Source: a virus
IMG/VR virus record: IMGVR_UViG_3300032181_000103
Coordinates: 1 to 49,429 of that record
Length of the DNA: 49,429 nucleotides
Strand: one strand, 5' to 3'
Below the pieces are notes generated by a model, which saw only the letters and a program-made list of their open reading frames with translations, was not told the DNA's origin and ran no database searches. Numbering within the stretch: position 1 is the first letter of the stretch; each line of letters opens with the position of its first letter. The position numbers were made by a program, and so were the translations under genes. This document shows positions 9,301 to 16,700 of the stretch, one piece after another.

Positions 9301-12300
9301 AGCGTCAGTAGTACCATTATCATTTCTTGGAGAACCGATGAGGAGACGAGTAGCATCTTCGTTCAAGCAAACTGCCTGACCAAAGTAGTCACTATCTGAC
9401 CAGGAAGTGTATCCACTAATTCTTTGCTTGAATTCCCACTCTCCAGTCTTGGTATTAAGTTCGTAGATGTAAACCATACCACGGTTAGTACCACCACCAG
9501 AATCAGAGAATCTAGAACCAACAGCACAAGTCTTTCCGTCCTTAGAGATTGAGTGCGAACAACCATAGCGGTAATCTCCCTCATAGAAGTCATACTCGCT
9601 GCTTTGCTCGTACCTCATTGTGGTGAATGACCACTCACGTAGGAAGACAGGATAATCGTAGTCTTCCATCTTGTCGTATCTAATACCCGATGCATAGTAT
9701 GCAGGGAAGTTACCAGCACGGTGGAACTTGATTGTATTAGAGTTTACAACTTGTACATAGTAAACCTGTCCTCTTTGAAGACCACCAATGGGTTTATCAC
9801 CAGGCATTGGATAGTAGTACAATGCTGCACCGTTGTAGAGTTTATGCTCTTCATCAAATGTGATGGTGTTCTGAGTATAATCTACATCATCAGCACCGAA
9901 AGTAAGTTCATATGAACCCTTGTATCCTAGAAGTTGGTTACCAACTTGCTCTGGAGCGTTATATCCTAGGGTATTGGTGTTAGCATTTTCAATACCTCTG
10001 GTATCTGCTGAGTTGATGTTCAACTGCTGAACAGTATCAACAAAAGGTCTGCCGTCTGGAGCAGTTGCTGTTGGATCTAGAACTTCAACAACCTTAGGTG
10101 AAACTGTATTTACAATGTAGAAGTCAGTACCAGTTGAGAATCCATTCTCATGATCGGTCATCATGTAGACCTTAGAGACTGTGGAGTTATCGAAGAAGAT
10201 GTTACCCTTCATCGACAAACCGTGAGTCTGACAGTAATAAGTTAGATACTTAGGTGTTTTTGGATCAACAAAGATTCTGGTGTATGATAGTGCAGTACCA
10301 GGAGCTGCGCCAGTGTAGTATACTTGTGTTGTATACTCAGTGAGTCCTTCCTTGTTCAACCATAGACCACCTTCATTAACGTGATCTGGGTCGAATGCAA
10401 GAGATGTATTTTCTTCATCAACACCGAAGTAGAGGTATCTATCACCAGTACCAGTTGTTGCATCAGTGTTGGTAAATGTTCCAACAAAGTTGATGTCTGT
10501 ATCAACTCCATAGATGTCGTACTGCAACCAGTGAGTACCATCATAAGATGTGATAACGACACCATCATCACCAACTGCAACGTAACGATGCTCATCATAG
10601 ATAACTTGATTTAGAGCAGTAGTGGCGGTTGGAATATTAGCAACAGGAACTCTTGTCCAGGAATCAGGTTGATCAGCCAAGAAGATTGTGGGATCAGATC
10701 CATCTTCTTCACCAACAATGATGTATTGCTGCTCTAGAGTTTGATCATAATCAATGGAGTTTAGAGTGACGTTTGTTCCAACGTTATCAACTTCCCAGGT
10801 AGTTCCTAGATCGGGTGACCAGCAAACAACACCATTAGTACCAATTAGAGTGATCTTAGATCCAAGAATGTTGATATCTTTGAATGTTGCAGTAGTTGAG
10901 TTTGAACCGTTTCCGAGAGTTGCAACTTCAAGAATTGCGTCTCCGTTACCACCACTAACTCTGACTCTATCTCCTACTGCGTAGTCCTTACCAGCAGTTG
11001 TGATTGTAACATCAGAAATAACACCACCAACAACAGTAACAGTTGCTAGAGCACCAGTACCATCACCAGTAATTGTGGTTAGAGGAATATTTGTTCCTGC
11101 GTTATATGCAGAACCACCAGTAACAATAGTATCAGTTGCGAATCCAGAAGCAGTTGTAATGGATGTCTTATCAAGGAGTTGAGTCCAAGTAGCAAACGTA
11201 GTACCGTCTGTAGTGCTGTGTAGATTGTCTGGGGTTAGGAAATAATAAGTAGAGTTTGTATCGAGATAAACAAGTTTAATTAGATCTTCGTTTGGAATAT
11301 TAGCATCGGTTTTTTCTGTCCATGCTGTACCACCAGAAGAAACGAAGATAGCACCATTTGTACCAGCACCGTTTGTATTACCGACGAGAACAAACTGGTT
11401 ATCAGCACCAACCCAAGTGATATCGTTCGGTTGTACAGTTCCAGTTGCACCGAACTGAATCTGGTTAGATGGGATATTTGCCCAACCTGCTTTAGTTGCC
11501 TCGAAGTATACTGAGGTTGTATTAGCACCAGAGTGCTGTAGGATGTTGAATGCATATCCACTCCAGTAAACTTCGGTTGTTGTAACACCAGTTCCTGTCG
11601 AGAATGCAATCCAAGTATCTCCATTATCTTCGGAATATGCACCGTCACCTTGGGTGTCGATGATTACATATAATCCATATGAAGAATATGCTAGATCTGT
11701 AGTTGTAGCATATGCAACACCAACCAAGGTGTTGGAAAGACCTGTTGATTTGGTCGAGAATGTTGATCCATCTGAGGAAACCACTGCTGTACCAGAAGCA
11801 CCAACGATCAAGAATTGATCTGCTTCATCATCCCAGATGAGGTCTTGTAGATTGTTTGATGTTCCGACTGCACCCTGAAGTGTCCAAGTTGTTGCTTCGG
11901 GTGAAGTATATACAGCACCAGTTGCACCAACAGCCATCCATTGTGTACCAGACCACTCAACTTTCTCTAGGTTTTGAGTTCCTGAGGTAGTTCTTAGTGT
12001 CCAGTTATCACCACCGTCTGTGGATGTTCTGATAACTCCACCAGCACCAACAATAACAAGTACAGCAGAGTTAGATTTTACACCCTTATAGTTAACTGTC
12101 GAGACAGAACCAGCAACTTGTGTCCAGGTAACACCATCAGAAGAACGAAGAACTGTTCCAGAATCACCAACAACAGTGATGAAACCACCGTCCCAATCAA
12201 TATCGTGGAGATTGTTTGATGTTCCTGAAGTCTGCTCTGTCCAGTTGAGGTTATCTGGTGAAGTTGCAATTACACCACCTTCACCAACACGAACCTGAAG

Positions 12301-13443
12301 ACCTAGAGTTTCGATGTATAGACCTCTTCTGAAAAACTCACCTGCAGTTTGAGTAAGTCCTTCATATTGAACTTCATGCCATCTAGTACCACATGCATCA
12401 ATGTCTGTTGATGATGTATAGATGAAACCATTGTTTGAAGCGGAAACGTTTGTTGTGGTTCCGTTTGTGGCGAAAGTAGTTAGTGTACCAGAAGTAGCAT
12501 AAGATCCACTATCAAATTGCTTGGTTGTTGCTGTTGGGAACTTATCAATTCTAGCAAACTTGATTCTGTGGTTTGTGTTTGAACTATCGTCTTGTGTAAA
12601 GTAGAAAATACCATTCTTAACAATGTTCAAATCAGGAGATTGTACTTCATCAATGTAGAATCCACCACCAGCACCTGCAGGAGCTGTTACGATGTAGTTT
12701 CTTGAATCGGAAAGTAGACCATCATACTTGTCTAGAACAAGTTGTGAGTTGGAATAGAACTGACCAGGAATAACAGATGAATATGCACCAGAAAGATCAC
12801 CCGTTGCAGGTTGAGAACCACGACAACGATATGTAAATGTTGTTTCAGTTGGAATAGACTGAATTAGATATGAACCTTCAGCGGTGAAACTAGAAAGACC
12901 GCGAACGTCAATTGGAGTACCAGCAACTAGACCATGCTCATACTTAGTGGTAACAGTGATAACATCACTTCCCTGGTTAGCAAAAATGGAGATAATACCA
13001 GCAATGGTAGTATCTGAAGTGTTTGAGAACGCAGAGGGAATGTTGTTAACCAACTGAAGTGTTTCCCACTTAGATGCTTGGGGACCATATTCAAAGTCGG
13101 TATCAACGAGGTTCTCAGGAGCTGAGATACGAATCTTCGATACTGGGTCAACGAAGGTTTCGCTTGGTTCAAATACAACCTCTTCTTTTTCAATAAAGAT
13201 CTGAAGGTTGTCTGTTGCCGACATTGCTGTCGTATCATGCTCCAGAGTAATTACAGTATGCTCTGTAGTGGAGTCATATACTACGCTGGTTGCACCCTTT
13301 GCTTCATCAGCGAAGTTATACAGAATAATATTATCTGTAACGTTGGTGATAAGCAGTAGTTTTTTCAAACTAACGTTATCATAAATTTTGATCTGGCGAT
13401 TAGCTGGATCAAAAATGTAATTATAGACTAGTTTCTTTGCCAT
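3367..13443 (-). CDS. Giant virion adhesin-like protein (3358 aa) with two propeller-type repeat regions
   Basis: This is probably a virion-anchored host-contact protein. Residues 1 to about 90 (MAKKLVYNYIFDPANRQIKI, NLQIFIEKEE) match the N-terminal module common in cyanophage virion proteins. About 380-975 hold around eleven BNR/Ycf48-like repeats (for example VVGDSGTVLRSSDGVTW). Near 1071-1078 is a cupredoxin-like CQTHGLSM. About 1290-1760 hold seven FG-GAP/integrin-like repeats (for example FGASIAISANGDELVIGSPK). Five GGL-x-x-G-x-x-YYV modules are scattered between about 1200 and 2460. The C-terminal part (near 2970, YMDYSWYGAGKIRFGFKDQN) looks like a conserved cyanophage virion domain. 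The gene sits just before gp13, where T4 has wac, and follows the Mtd-N-like gene by 49 bases. I see no signal peptide or enzyme motif. The virion role is fairly sure; adhesion is inferred. Confidence 0.8.
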   Translation of the reverse strand: MAKKLVYNYIFDPANRQIKIYDNVSLKKLLLITNVTDNIILYNFADEAKGATSVVYDSTTEHTVITLEHDTTAMSATDNLQIFIEKEEVVFEPSETFVDPVSKIRISAPENLVDTDFEYGPQASKWETLQLVNNIPSAFSNTSDTTIAGIISIFANQGSDVITVTTKYEHGLVAGTPIDVRGLSSFTAEGSYLIQSIPTETTFTYRCRGSQPATGDLSGAYSSVIPGQFYSNSQLVLDKYDGLLSDSRNYIVTAPAGAGGGFYIDEVQSPDLNIVKNGIFYFTQDDSSNTNHRIKFARIDKFPTATTKQFDSGSYATSGTLTTFATNGTTTNVSASNNGFIYTSSTDIDACGTRWHEVQYEGLTQTAGEFFRRGLYIETLGLQVRVGEGGVIATSPDNLNWTEQTSGTSNNLHDIDWDGGFITVVGDSGTVLRSSDGVTWTQVAGSVSTVNYKGVKSNSAVLVIVGAGGVIRTSTDGGDNWTLRTTSGTQNLEKVEWSGTQWMAVGATGAVYTSPEATTWTLQGAVGTSNNLQDLIWDDEADQFLIVGASGTAVVSSDGSTFSTKSTGLSNTLVGVAYATTTDLAYSSYGLYVIIDTQGDGAYSEDNGDTWIAFSTGTGVTTTEVYWSGYAFNILQHSGANTTSVYFEATKAGWANIPSNQIQFGATGTVQPNDITWVGADNQFVLVGNTNGAGTNGAIFVSSGGTAWTEKTDANIPNEDLIKLVYLDTNSTYYFLTPDNLHSTTDGTTFATWTQLLDKTSITTASGFATDTIVTGGSAYNAGTNIPLTTITGDGTGALATVTVVGGVISDVTITTAGKDYAVGDRVRVSGGNGDAILEVATLGNGSNSTTATFKDINILGSKITLIGTNGVVCWSPDLGTTWEVDNVGTNVTLNSIDYDQTLEQQYIIVGEEDGSDPTIFLADQPDSWTRVPVANIPTATTALNQVIYDEHRYVAVGDDGVVITSYDGTHWLQYDIYGVDTDINFVGTFTNTDATTGTGDRYLYFGVDEENTSLAFDPDHVNEGGLWLNKEGLTEYTTQVYYTGAAPGTALSYTRIFVDPKTPKYLTYYCQTHGLSMKGNIFFDNSTVSKVYMMTDHENGFSTGTDFYIVNTVSPKVVEVLDPTATAPDGRPFVDTVQQLNINSADTRGIENANTNTLGYNAPEQVGNQLLGYKGSYELTFGADDVDYTQNTITFDEEHKLYNGAALYYYPMPGDKPIGGLQRGQVYYVQVVNSNTIKFHRAGNFPAYYASGIRYDKMEDYDYPVFLREWSFTTMRYEQSSEYDFYEGDYRYGCSHSISKDGKTCAVGSRFSDSGGGTNRGMVYIYELNTKTGEWEFKQRISGYTSWSDSDYFGQAVCLNEDATRLLIGSPRNDNGTTDAGSFYIYDRASRTSNSLEIGFGGTYRDFSGRQRREGDDFSENHSYQYLGNSLDMDDSGEWMIIGMPRANRSISGSGGGSDSGLAVVVQHTNFQTNHYKFGGSGSSYTLDYERIYPTDNTWSSSDYFGHPVRMSGDYNRVVVGAMRDDQSQSNSGSVYIFDRGNGNVWTQAQRLNSPAPSSTDYYGQSIAFSKDKEFIVVSAPRKDTSYGSDFGQVYVYKYDTGTSSYTYRQTIECPTYGTANWDHNKSSIHFGGNEIDGDNVTQGVGQGDGIAISYNGDHLVIGANYYDIADLGVNNGGSWANRNSTHTNCGAAFAFRLDENGTAYEDNGKFLSEYSNSDSEFGASIAISANGDELVIGSPKSNLRDDSTSTHNLGHSEWFSRKDAGRTSRETQRELVSVDTSTDELELPAAGYNALRSGDVVLYYEGGSSSVRTPHGGLSTGTKYVAVKNGSNKIKLCANLDDYYASPQVFVDITSVEPGTHYIRKMNRGGTFECGDHRLALVYRIYREEKDDTYRWSWRTMYWAARNWAGQQYYGSRSASDIAEASGYDLNVYGNNSFGLAGTGSSVGSPENIENSLLFHTYVPGMGYPRHTIVTEGTGYNFGGSRANSHNQGWSDRRTNRGCILPHTLGIRMNRGDVMINDKNRMARRAFYGPYGTQGDSNIAPMYSDYRGDNANPYVFEAPSDGRIRCYGNNYYWRNRNYERDVSNWQYDYNGSLFWMPLTTVVEKDTIYSPNHQLTTNDQLTFNVQSGEGIIYNNSTGWNTESMATLNNGTNIFVEVVDDNRYRIKTGVGNQPLRFLQLRGDFTFTGTVDNGKANSIYVDDHQLSENNKIIYTNEGTQAVGGLTNGGTFYVDIINGDRFALRSSQSVSFTGRASANTTAGATTNHTRISRLSITSDLVVGMEVDLIANQQTLTQNGKYIITNVNFTSAGSDSNYIDVDNQWGGTGSNLTNISFQAAVPSQQLTGTGVGQQAFEDQSSDFGVSDGGFKNTVIIDEKTLEINVPFKIRPTKKLFDTSTALNVSTDTFTIVNHFFVTGQKVIYSNNGGRNLGGLVDNTDYYVIQLDDDQFQIATSRQDALDGNYIDITSTTGVPENHTFTHANVSGRVKGAGELTIEADSRRIIGSQGITNVADTIFKRYFKVGDLIRVMDTNTSPATIHERTITAIKDDHEMLVDEAFTFSDSAATYFIDTLVYTRPDGYYLHRPFDGGMEIGSSKSPDGLICRQTRKYFRYQSGKGIQTSLAINFNPKITAKSMTYTQVVGDVYGNKEQYSVATAAGNTGWEFTGDATGSNLTITLKAGDELKLTSTTATDTLWIVSQTATSGLGSTYAYNYDIGVTNNGLTNGNTLTWDTAGVPAGTYYYISEQNPTAMRGEIQISDATDGAKNRIVVVTKYPHNINVGSEIIIADSEDAEFNSGSRGWEVINIVDDFTFQVDMRTLIPQATSARGFLGYHMKEWSNAAVRCGMFDFQNGFFFEFDGQDLYCVRRSSTQQMTGEVSVTKNSNEVTGVDTKFTSQVGFGDKVVIRGQTYKVVKVTSDTVLKIQPSYRGTTTSNVLISKTIDTKVAQTNWNIDKCDGTGKTGYNLDLTKIQMAYMDYSWYGAGKIRFGFKDQNGHVKYVHEFRHNNRLTESYFRSGNLPARYEIESLGIATHTPALFHWGTSVMMDGMFQDDDAYLFTAAGNLLKYTNQAAASITTSQQSFTDSIRIYSNLYNHYIVLRFPSAASANAQPGTYLYNDTLTGFLGGFFANGRPVSSSRNTRQSGSEWRAAMLYVEGTTELFTYRPIRTDLDNNRVPASTVFSAGAPAGEVNQIDTNIPIISIRLSPSVDSSIQGILGEREIINRMQLKLNAIDIQTTFETEVELRLNSALSSDSWYAVDSPSLSQLISHEKGDTVSGGLKVFTFRAAGGTGGGSETTTLDLSKLIDLGNSIQGGDGVFPNGPDVLTIVANIVDSSGVDATTPYTVSGKISWAESQA
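8165..9575 (-). repeat. Seven FG-GAP / integrin-alpha-like blade repeats in the 3358-aa protein
   Basis: There are seven consecutive units of about 55-80 residues of the form (F/Y)G-x-S-(I/V)-x(3-4)-DG-x(2-4)-(V/I)(V/I)G(S/A)(P/R)-x-n-G-x-(V/F)-Y(I/V)Y. The cores read YGCSHSISKDGKTCAVGSR, FGQAVCLNEDATRLLIGSPR, LGNSLDMDDSGEWMIIGMPR, FGHPVRMSGDYNRVVVGAMR, YGQSIAFSKDKEFIVVSAPR, GDGIAISYNGDHLVIGANYY and FGASIAISANGDELVIGSPK. Seven is the number needed to close an integrin-type propeller. The units are diverged at the DNA level. Confidence 0.78.
10520..12305 (-). repeat. About eleven BNR/Ycf48-like repeats in the 3358-aa protein
   Basis: Units of about 45-60 residues follow the pattern VG-x-x-G-x-(V/I)-x-x-S-x-DG-x-x-W-(T)-x-n-G-x-x-L-x-x-(V/I)-x-(W/Y). 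Examples are VRVGEGGVIATSPDNLNWTE, VGAGGVIRTSTDGGDNWTL, AVGATGAVYTSPEATTWTL, LIGTNGVVCWSPDLGTTWEV and AVGDDGVVITSYDGTHWLQY. The pattern is that of Asp-box/BNR propellers and of the cyanobacterial photosystem II assembly factor Ycf48. A non-repeat stretch (about 10915-11160) with a GKDYAVGDRV motif interrupts the array. Confidence 0.72.
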
Positions 13444-13492
13444 TTTGGTACTCTACTTTCTGTTGAATGATGTTTGTTTAACGAAATATAAA

Positions 13493-13702
13493 TTAGAAGC
13501 CTACTGCAATCATTGTTGCAATTGCTTTCGTTAACTCTGTGTTCACGTAATCCTTACGTGCGACTGGAATGCCGCCCGCAGTTGCCCCATCGTGGAGCAC
13601 CAACTCATTTAATGTAGTATCTACCGTAAGTTCAGCAACGGCACCAGTAAATGATGCGTGCTCAGCAGTTGTGCCTCTACGTAGCTGTACCTGGGTAGTC
13701 AT
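13493..13702 (-). CDS. Free-standing Mtd-N-like small fibre protein (69 aa)
   Basis: The sequence MTTQVQLRRGTTAEHASFTG, then AELTVDTTLNELVLHDGATA and GGIPVARKDYV, matches the short N-terminal domain of phage fibre and receptor-binding proteins (major tropism determinant N-terminal type, Mtd_N). In most phages this domain begins a longer fibre; here the frame stops after 69 codons and the next gene begins 49 bases downstream in its own frame. It is the first gene behind a TATAAATA promoter (13738-13731). It may be a separate trimerising or attachment subunit for the neighbouring giant proteins, or a remnant of a fibre that lost its C-terminus. The domain resemblance is clear to me; the role is inferred. 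Confidence 0.75.
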   Translation of the reverse strand: MTTQVQLRRGTTAEHASFTGAVAELTVDTTLNELVLHDGATAGGIPVARKDYVNTELTKAIATMIAVGF

Positions 13703-13712
13703 ATTTCGATGC

Positions 13713-13727
13713 CTAGAGTTTTTCTAG
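13713..13727. repeat. Inverted repeat CTAGA-N5-TCTAG beside a late promoter
   Basis: A 5-bp inverted repeat with a 5-base spacer lies 3 bases downstream of the TATAAATA at 13738-13731, in the leader of the 69-residue gene. It is too weak to be a terminator. It is listed because inverted repeats also overlap or adjoin late promoters at four other places here. Confidence 0.45.
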
Positions 13728-13730
13728 ATT

Positions 13731-13738
13731 TATTTATA
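13731..13738 (-). promoter_or_regulatory. Late promoter TATAAATA for the Mtd-N-like and 3358-aa genes
   Basis: This is an exact T4-type late promoter on the minus strand in the short gap after the fibre stop codon (13750). It ends 29 bases before the ATG at 13702. The 3358-residue gene has no promoter motif of its own in the 49-base gap before it, so both genes probably share this transcript. Confidence 0.85.
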
Positions 13739-13749
13739 ACGCGGAGTTT

Positions 13750-16700
13750 TTAAATGATGGTGACAAACGTATGTGGAGGCTGGAATATTCTGAGTTCTGT
13801 AACGGCATCTCCAGAAATCGTGACTTGACCTGATGCACTGAATCCTCCAGGAATGAACTCTTCCGTTCCTCCGCCCGTAAATGTGAAGAGAACAGTATTT
13901 TCGTAATCGACTGTTGCACTTTCTCCAGTTCCACTTGCAGTGAATAGAGATCCAGATCCACGATATCCAAACGTGAGTTTGATATCTGTTGCTTCTCCAG
14001 ATATCGTTGTGGTTCCAGTAAATTCTTCGTCGTTCGTCTTGCTTTCTGTTGCAGATCCAGAGAATCCACCGAACGAACCAGATCCGACATATGTTGGTCT
14101 GACGAATGCTTCTGCAGCGTTGCCGCTGAGAGTAATTGATCCAGAACCAGTGTAATGAATAATAAGTTTGATTCCAGCGGTTCCAGAAATCTGGAATAGA
14201 CCAATCGATGGATAATTGGTTGCTTTGCTTTCGGAAGCACCACCGATTGCGAATAGGGAACCAGAACCAACATAATCTCTCGCTCTTGGAGTTTCTGCTG
14301 CACCAGAAATCGTGAAGAGACCAGTAGCATCTTCGGAGACAGTAGCAGATTCTGCTGCTCCAGAGAATCCAAACAGAGTTCCAGATCCAACATAAGCGCG
14401 TGAACGATCTGTATCTGCTGCACCAGAAAGACTGAATAGACCAGTAGATTCTTCTGCGACCGTTGCAGATTCTGCTGCACCACCAACTGTGAATAGGGAT
14501 CCAGATCCGATGTAATCGTTTGTTCTGGATTCTGCTGCTGTTCCAGAGAAGTTGAATAGAACTGTAGATTCTGGTGGGTTGCTGGTTTTGCTTTCCGCTG
14601 CACCACCTGTAGAGAACAGAGAACCAGATCCAACATAATCTCTGGATCTGTCTGTATCTGCTGTTCCAGAGATGGAGAATAGACCACTGAATTCTGGAAG
14701 ATCGACGACCTTCGCATATAGAGTTCCCTGACGAGCAGAGAATTTGATAATCGTACCACTTCCAACCCAGTCTCTTGCTCTTGGAGTTTCGGCTGCGCCG
14801 CTGAGCGTAAAGACTCCAGATCCAGTGTAATGATCGAGTTGTCTCTCGACCGCTGCACCAGATAGAGTGATAGTACCAGAAGCAACTTCGCTGAAGGTAA
14901 GTTTCTGATCTCCCGCAGTTCCAGAGAATGTGTAAAGAACAATGTTCTCTGGTGGATTTGAAGTTTTGCTTTCTGCAACTCCACTTGCAGCAAACAGAGT
15001 TCCAGAACCAACGTAATCGTCTGTTTGTCTTTCGACTGCAGATCCAGAGAACGTTGCCGTACCACTACCTGTCCATCCTCTGTTGAATCTAACGTTGGTT
15101 GCTTGACCAGATAGAACAATTGTTCCACCAGCACTGACTTCATCGAACGTTGCAGACTCTGCTGCTGTTCCAGAGAAGGAGAATAGAACTGTATTTTCTG
15201 GTGGGTTGCTGGTCTTGCTTTCTGCAGCTCCGCTGGTAGCGAATAGAGATCCTGTACCAACGTAATCGTCTGTTTGTCTTTCGACTGCAGATCCAGAAAG
15301 TGTGATTCCGCCAGTTCCCTGATGACCATAAGACAGTTTGATGTCTGTAGCCTGACCAGATAGAGTTGTCGATCCAGTTCCAACGTAATCGTCGGTTTGC
15401 TTCTCGACCCCAGCACCAGAGAAGAATGCAGATCCAGAACCAGGCGGAATGAATGGGACAATCGCTTCGTTTGCAGATCCAAGAATCGAGAAGAGACCAA
15501 CACTTTCGTAATCGACAGCAGCAGCTTCTGCTGCTCCACCAGTTGTAAATAGATTACCGAATGTTTCAAAGTCAATGATGAGTTTGATTCCAGCAATTCC
15601 AGACAGAGTTGCTGAACCAGTTCCAACGTAATCGTCGGTTTGCTTCTCAATTCCTGCGCCAGAGAATGTTGAGGTTCCAGATGCGTTGTAATTGCCCTCA
15701 CCGAACGATTCTCCGACAACGCCAGAAGCTGCGAATAGAACTGTAGACTCTGGTTTGTTGGTGGTCTTGCTTTCTGCAGCTCCACCTGCGGAGAATAGAG
15801 ATCCTCCACCTGTGATAATAATAATGAGTTTGATTCCAGCAACACCAGAAATCGTTGCCGTACCAGATCCAGTGTAATGATCGAGTTGTCTCTCGACCGC
15901 TGCACCAGAGAGTGTAATAGAACCAGAACCTGTATAGTTGCCCTTTGTGAAAGACTCGTCCTTGGTTCCAGATAGGGTAATCGAACCAGATCCAACTTCT
16001 GTAGCTGGTGTAAAGGATTCCCCAACAGTTCCACTGATTGTAATTCCACCAGAACCATAGTAATGGAGGGTAACCTTGAGACCAAGTTGACCAGAAATAC
16101 TGATGGTTCCAGAACCTTGGAACGCCTGAGTTCTGATGATTGGTTCTGCAGTACCAGCAAATGTGTAGAGAATTGTATTCTCTGGTGGGTTGCTGGTCTT
16201 GCTTTCTGCTGCACCACTTGCGCTGAATAGAGATCCAGATCCTGTCTCCGCTGCTGGTGCAAATGCTTCTTGAGCGGACGCAATACCAGTAACTTGGAAT
16301 ACTCCAGAACCAGTGTAATGATCGAGTTGTCTTTCGACCGCTGTACCAGAAATGGTAGTTTGACCAGAACCTTGGAACGCACGAGTTCTGATGATTGGTT
16401 CTGCAGTACCAGAGAAGGTATAAAGACCAGTAAATTCTTCGTCGCTGGTCTTGCTCTCTGCTGCACCACCGATTGCAAACAGAGTTCCAGAACCAACATA
16501 GTCTCTCGCTCTTGGAGTTTCTGCTGCACCACTGATAGTGATTGTTCCACCACCAAAGTATTTGAGGGTGATAACTGGTGGATCTCCACTTCCGCCAATA
16601 TCGAATAGAACGGTGGACTCTGGTTTGTTGGTAGTCTTGCTTTCTGCAGCTCCGCCTGCAGAGAATAGAGATCCAGAACCATCGTATGCACGAGTACGAT

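Noticed and set aside
10520-12305. Sialidase activity from the BNR/Asp-box repeats
   Set aside because: The repeats are structural; no arginine triad or other sialidase catalytic pattern was seen.
13444-13492. Late promoter directly before the 3358-residue gene
   Set aside because: The minus strand reads AATTTATATT there; the TATAAATT is only on the opposite strand, so no late motif faces the gene.
13493-13702. Diversity-generating retroelement suggested by the Mtd-N-like domain
   Set aside because: There is no reverse transcriptase, accessory protein or template/variable repeat pair in the window, and the protein lacks the C-type-lectin variable part.
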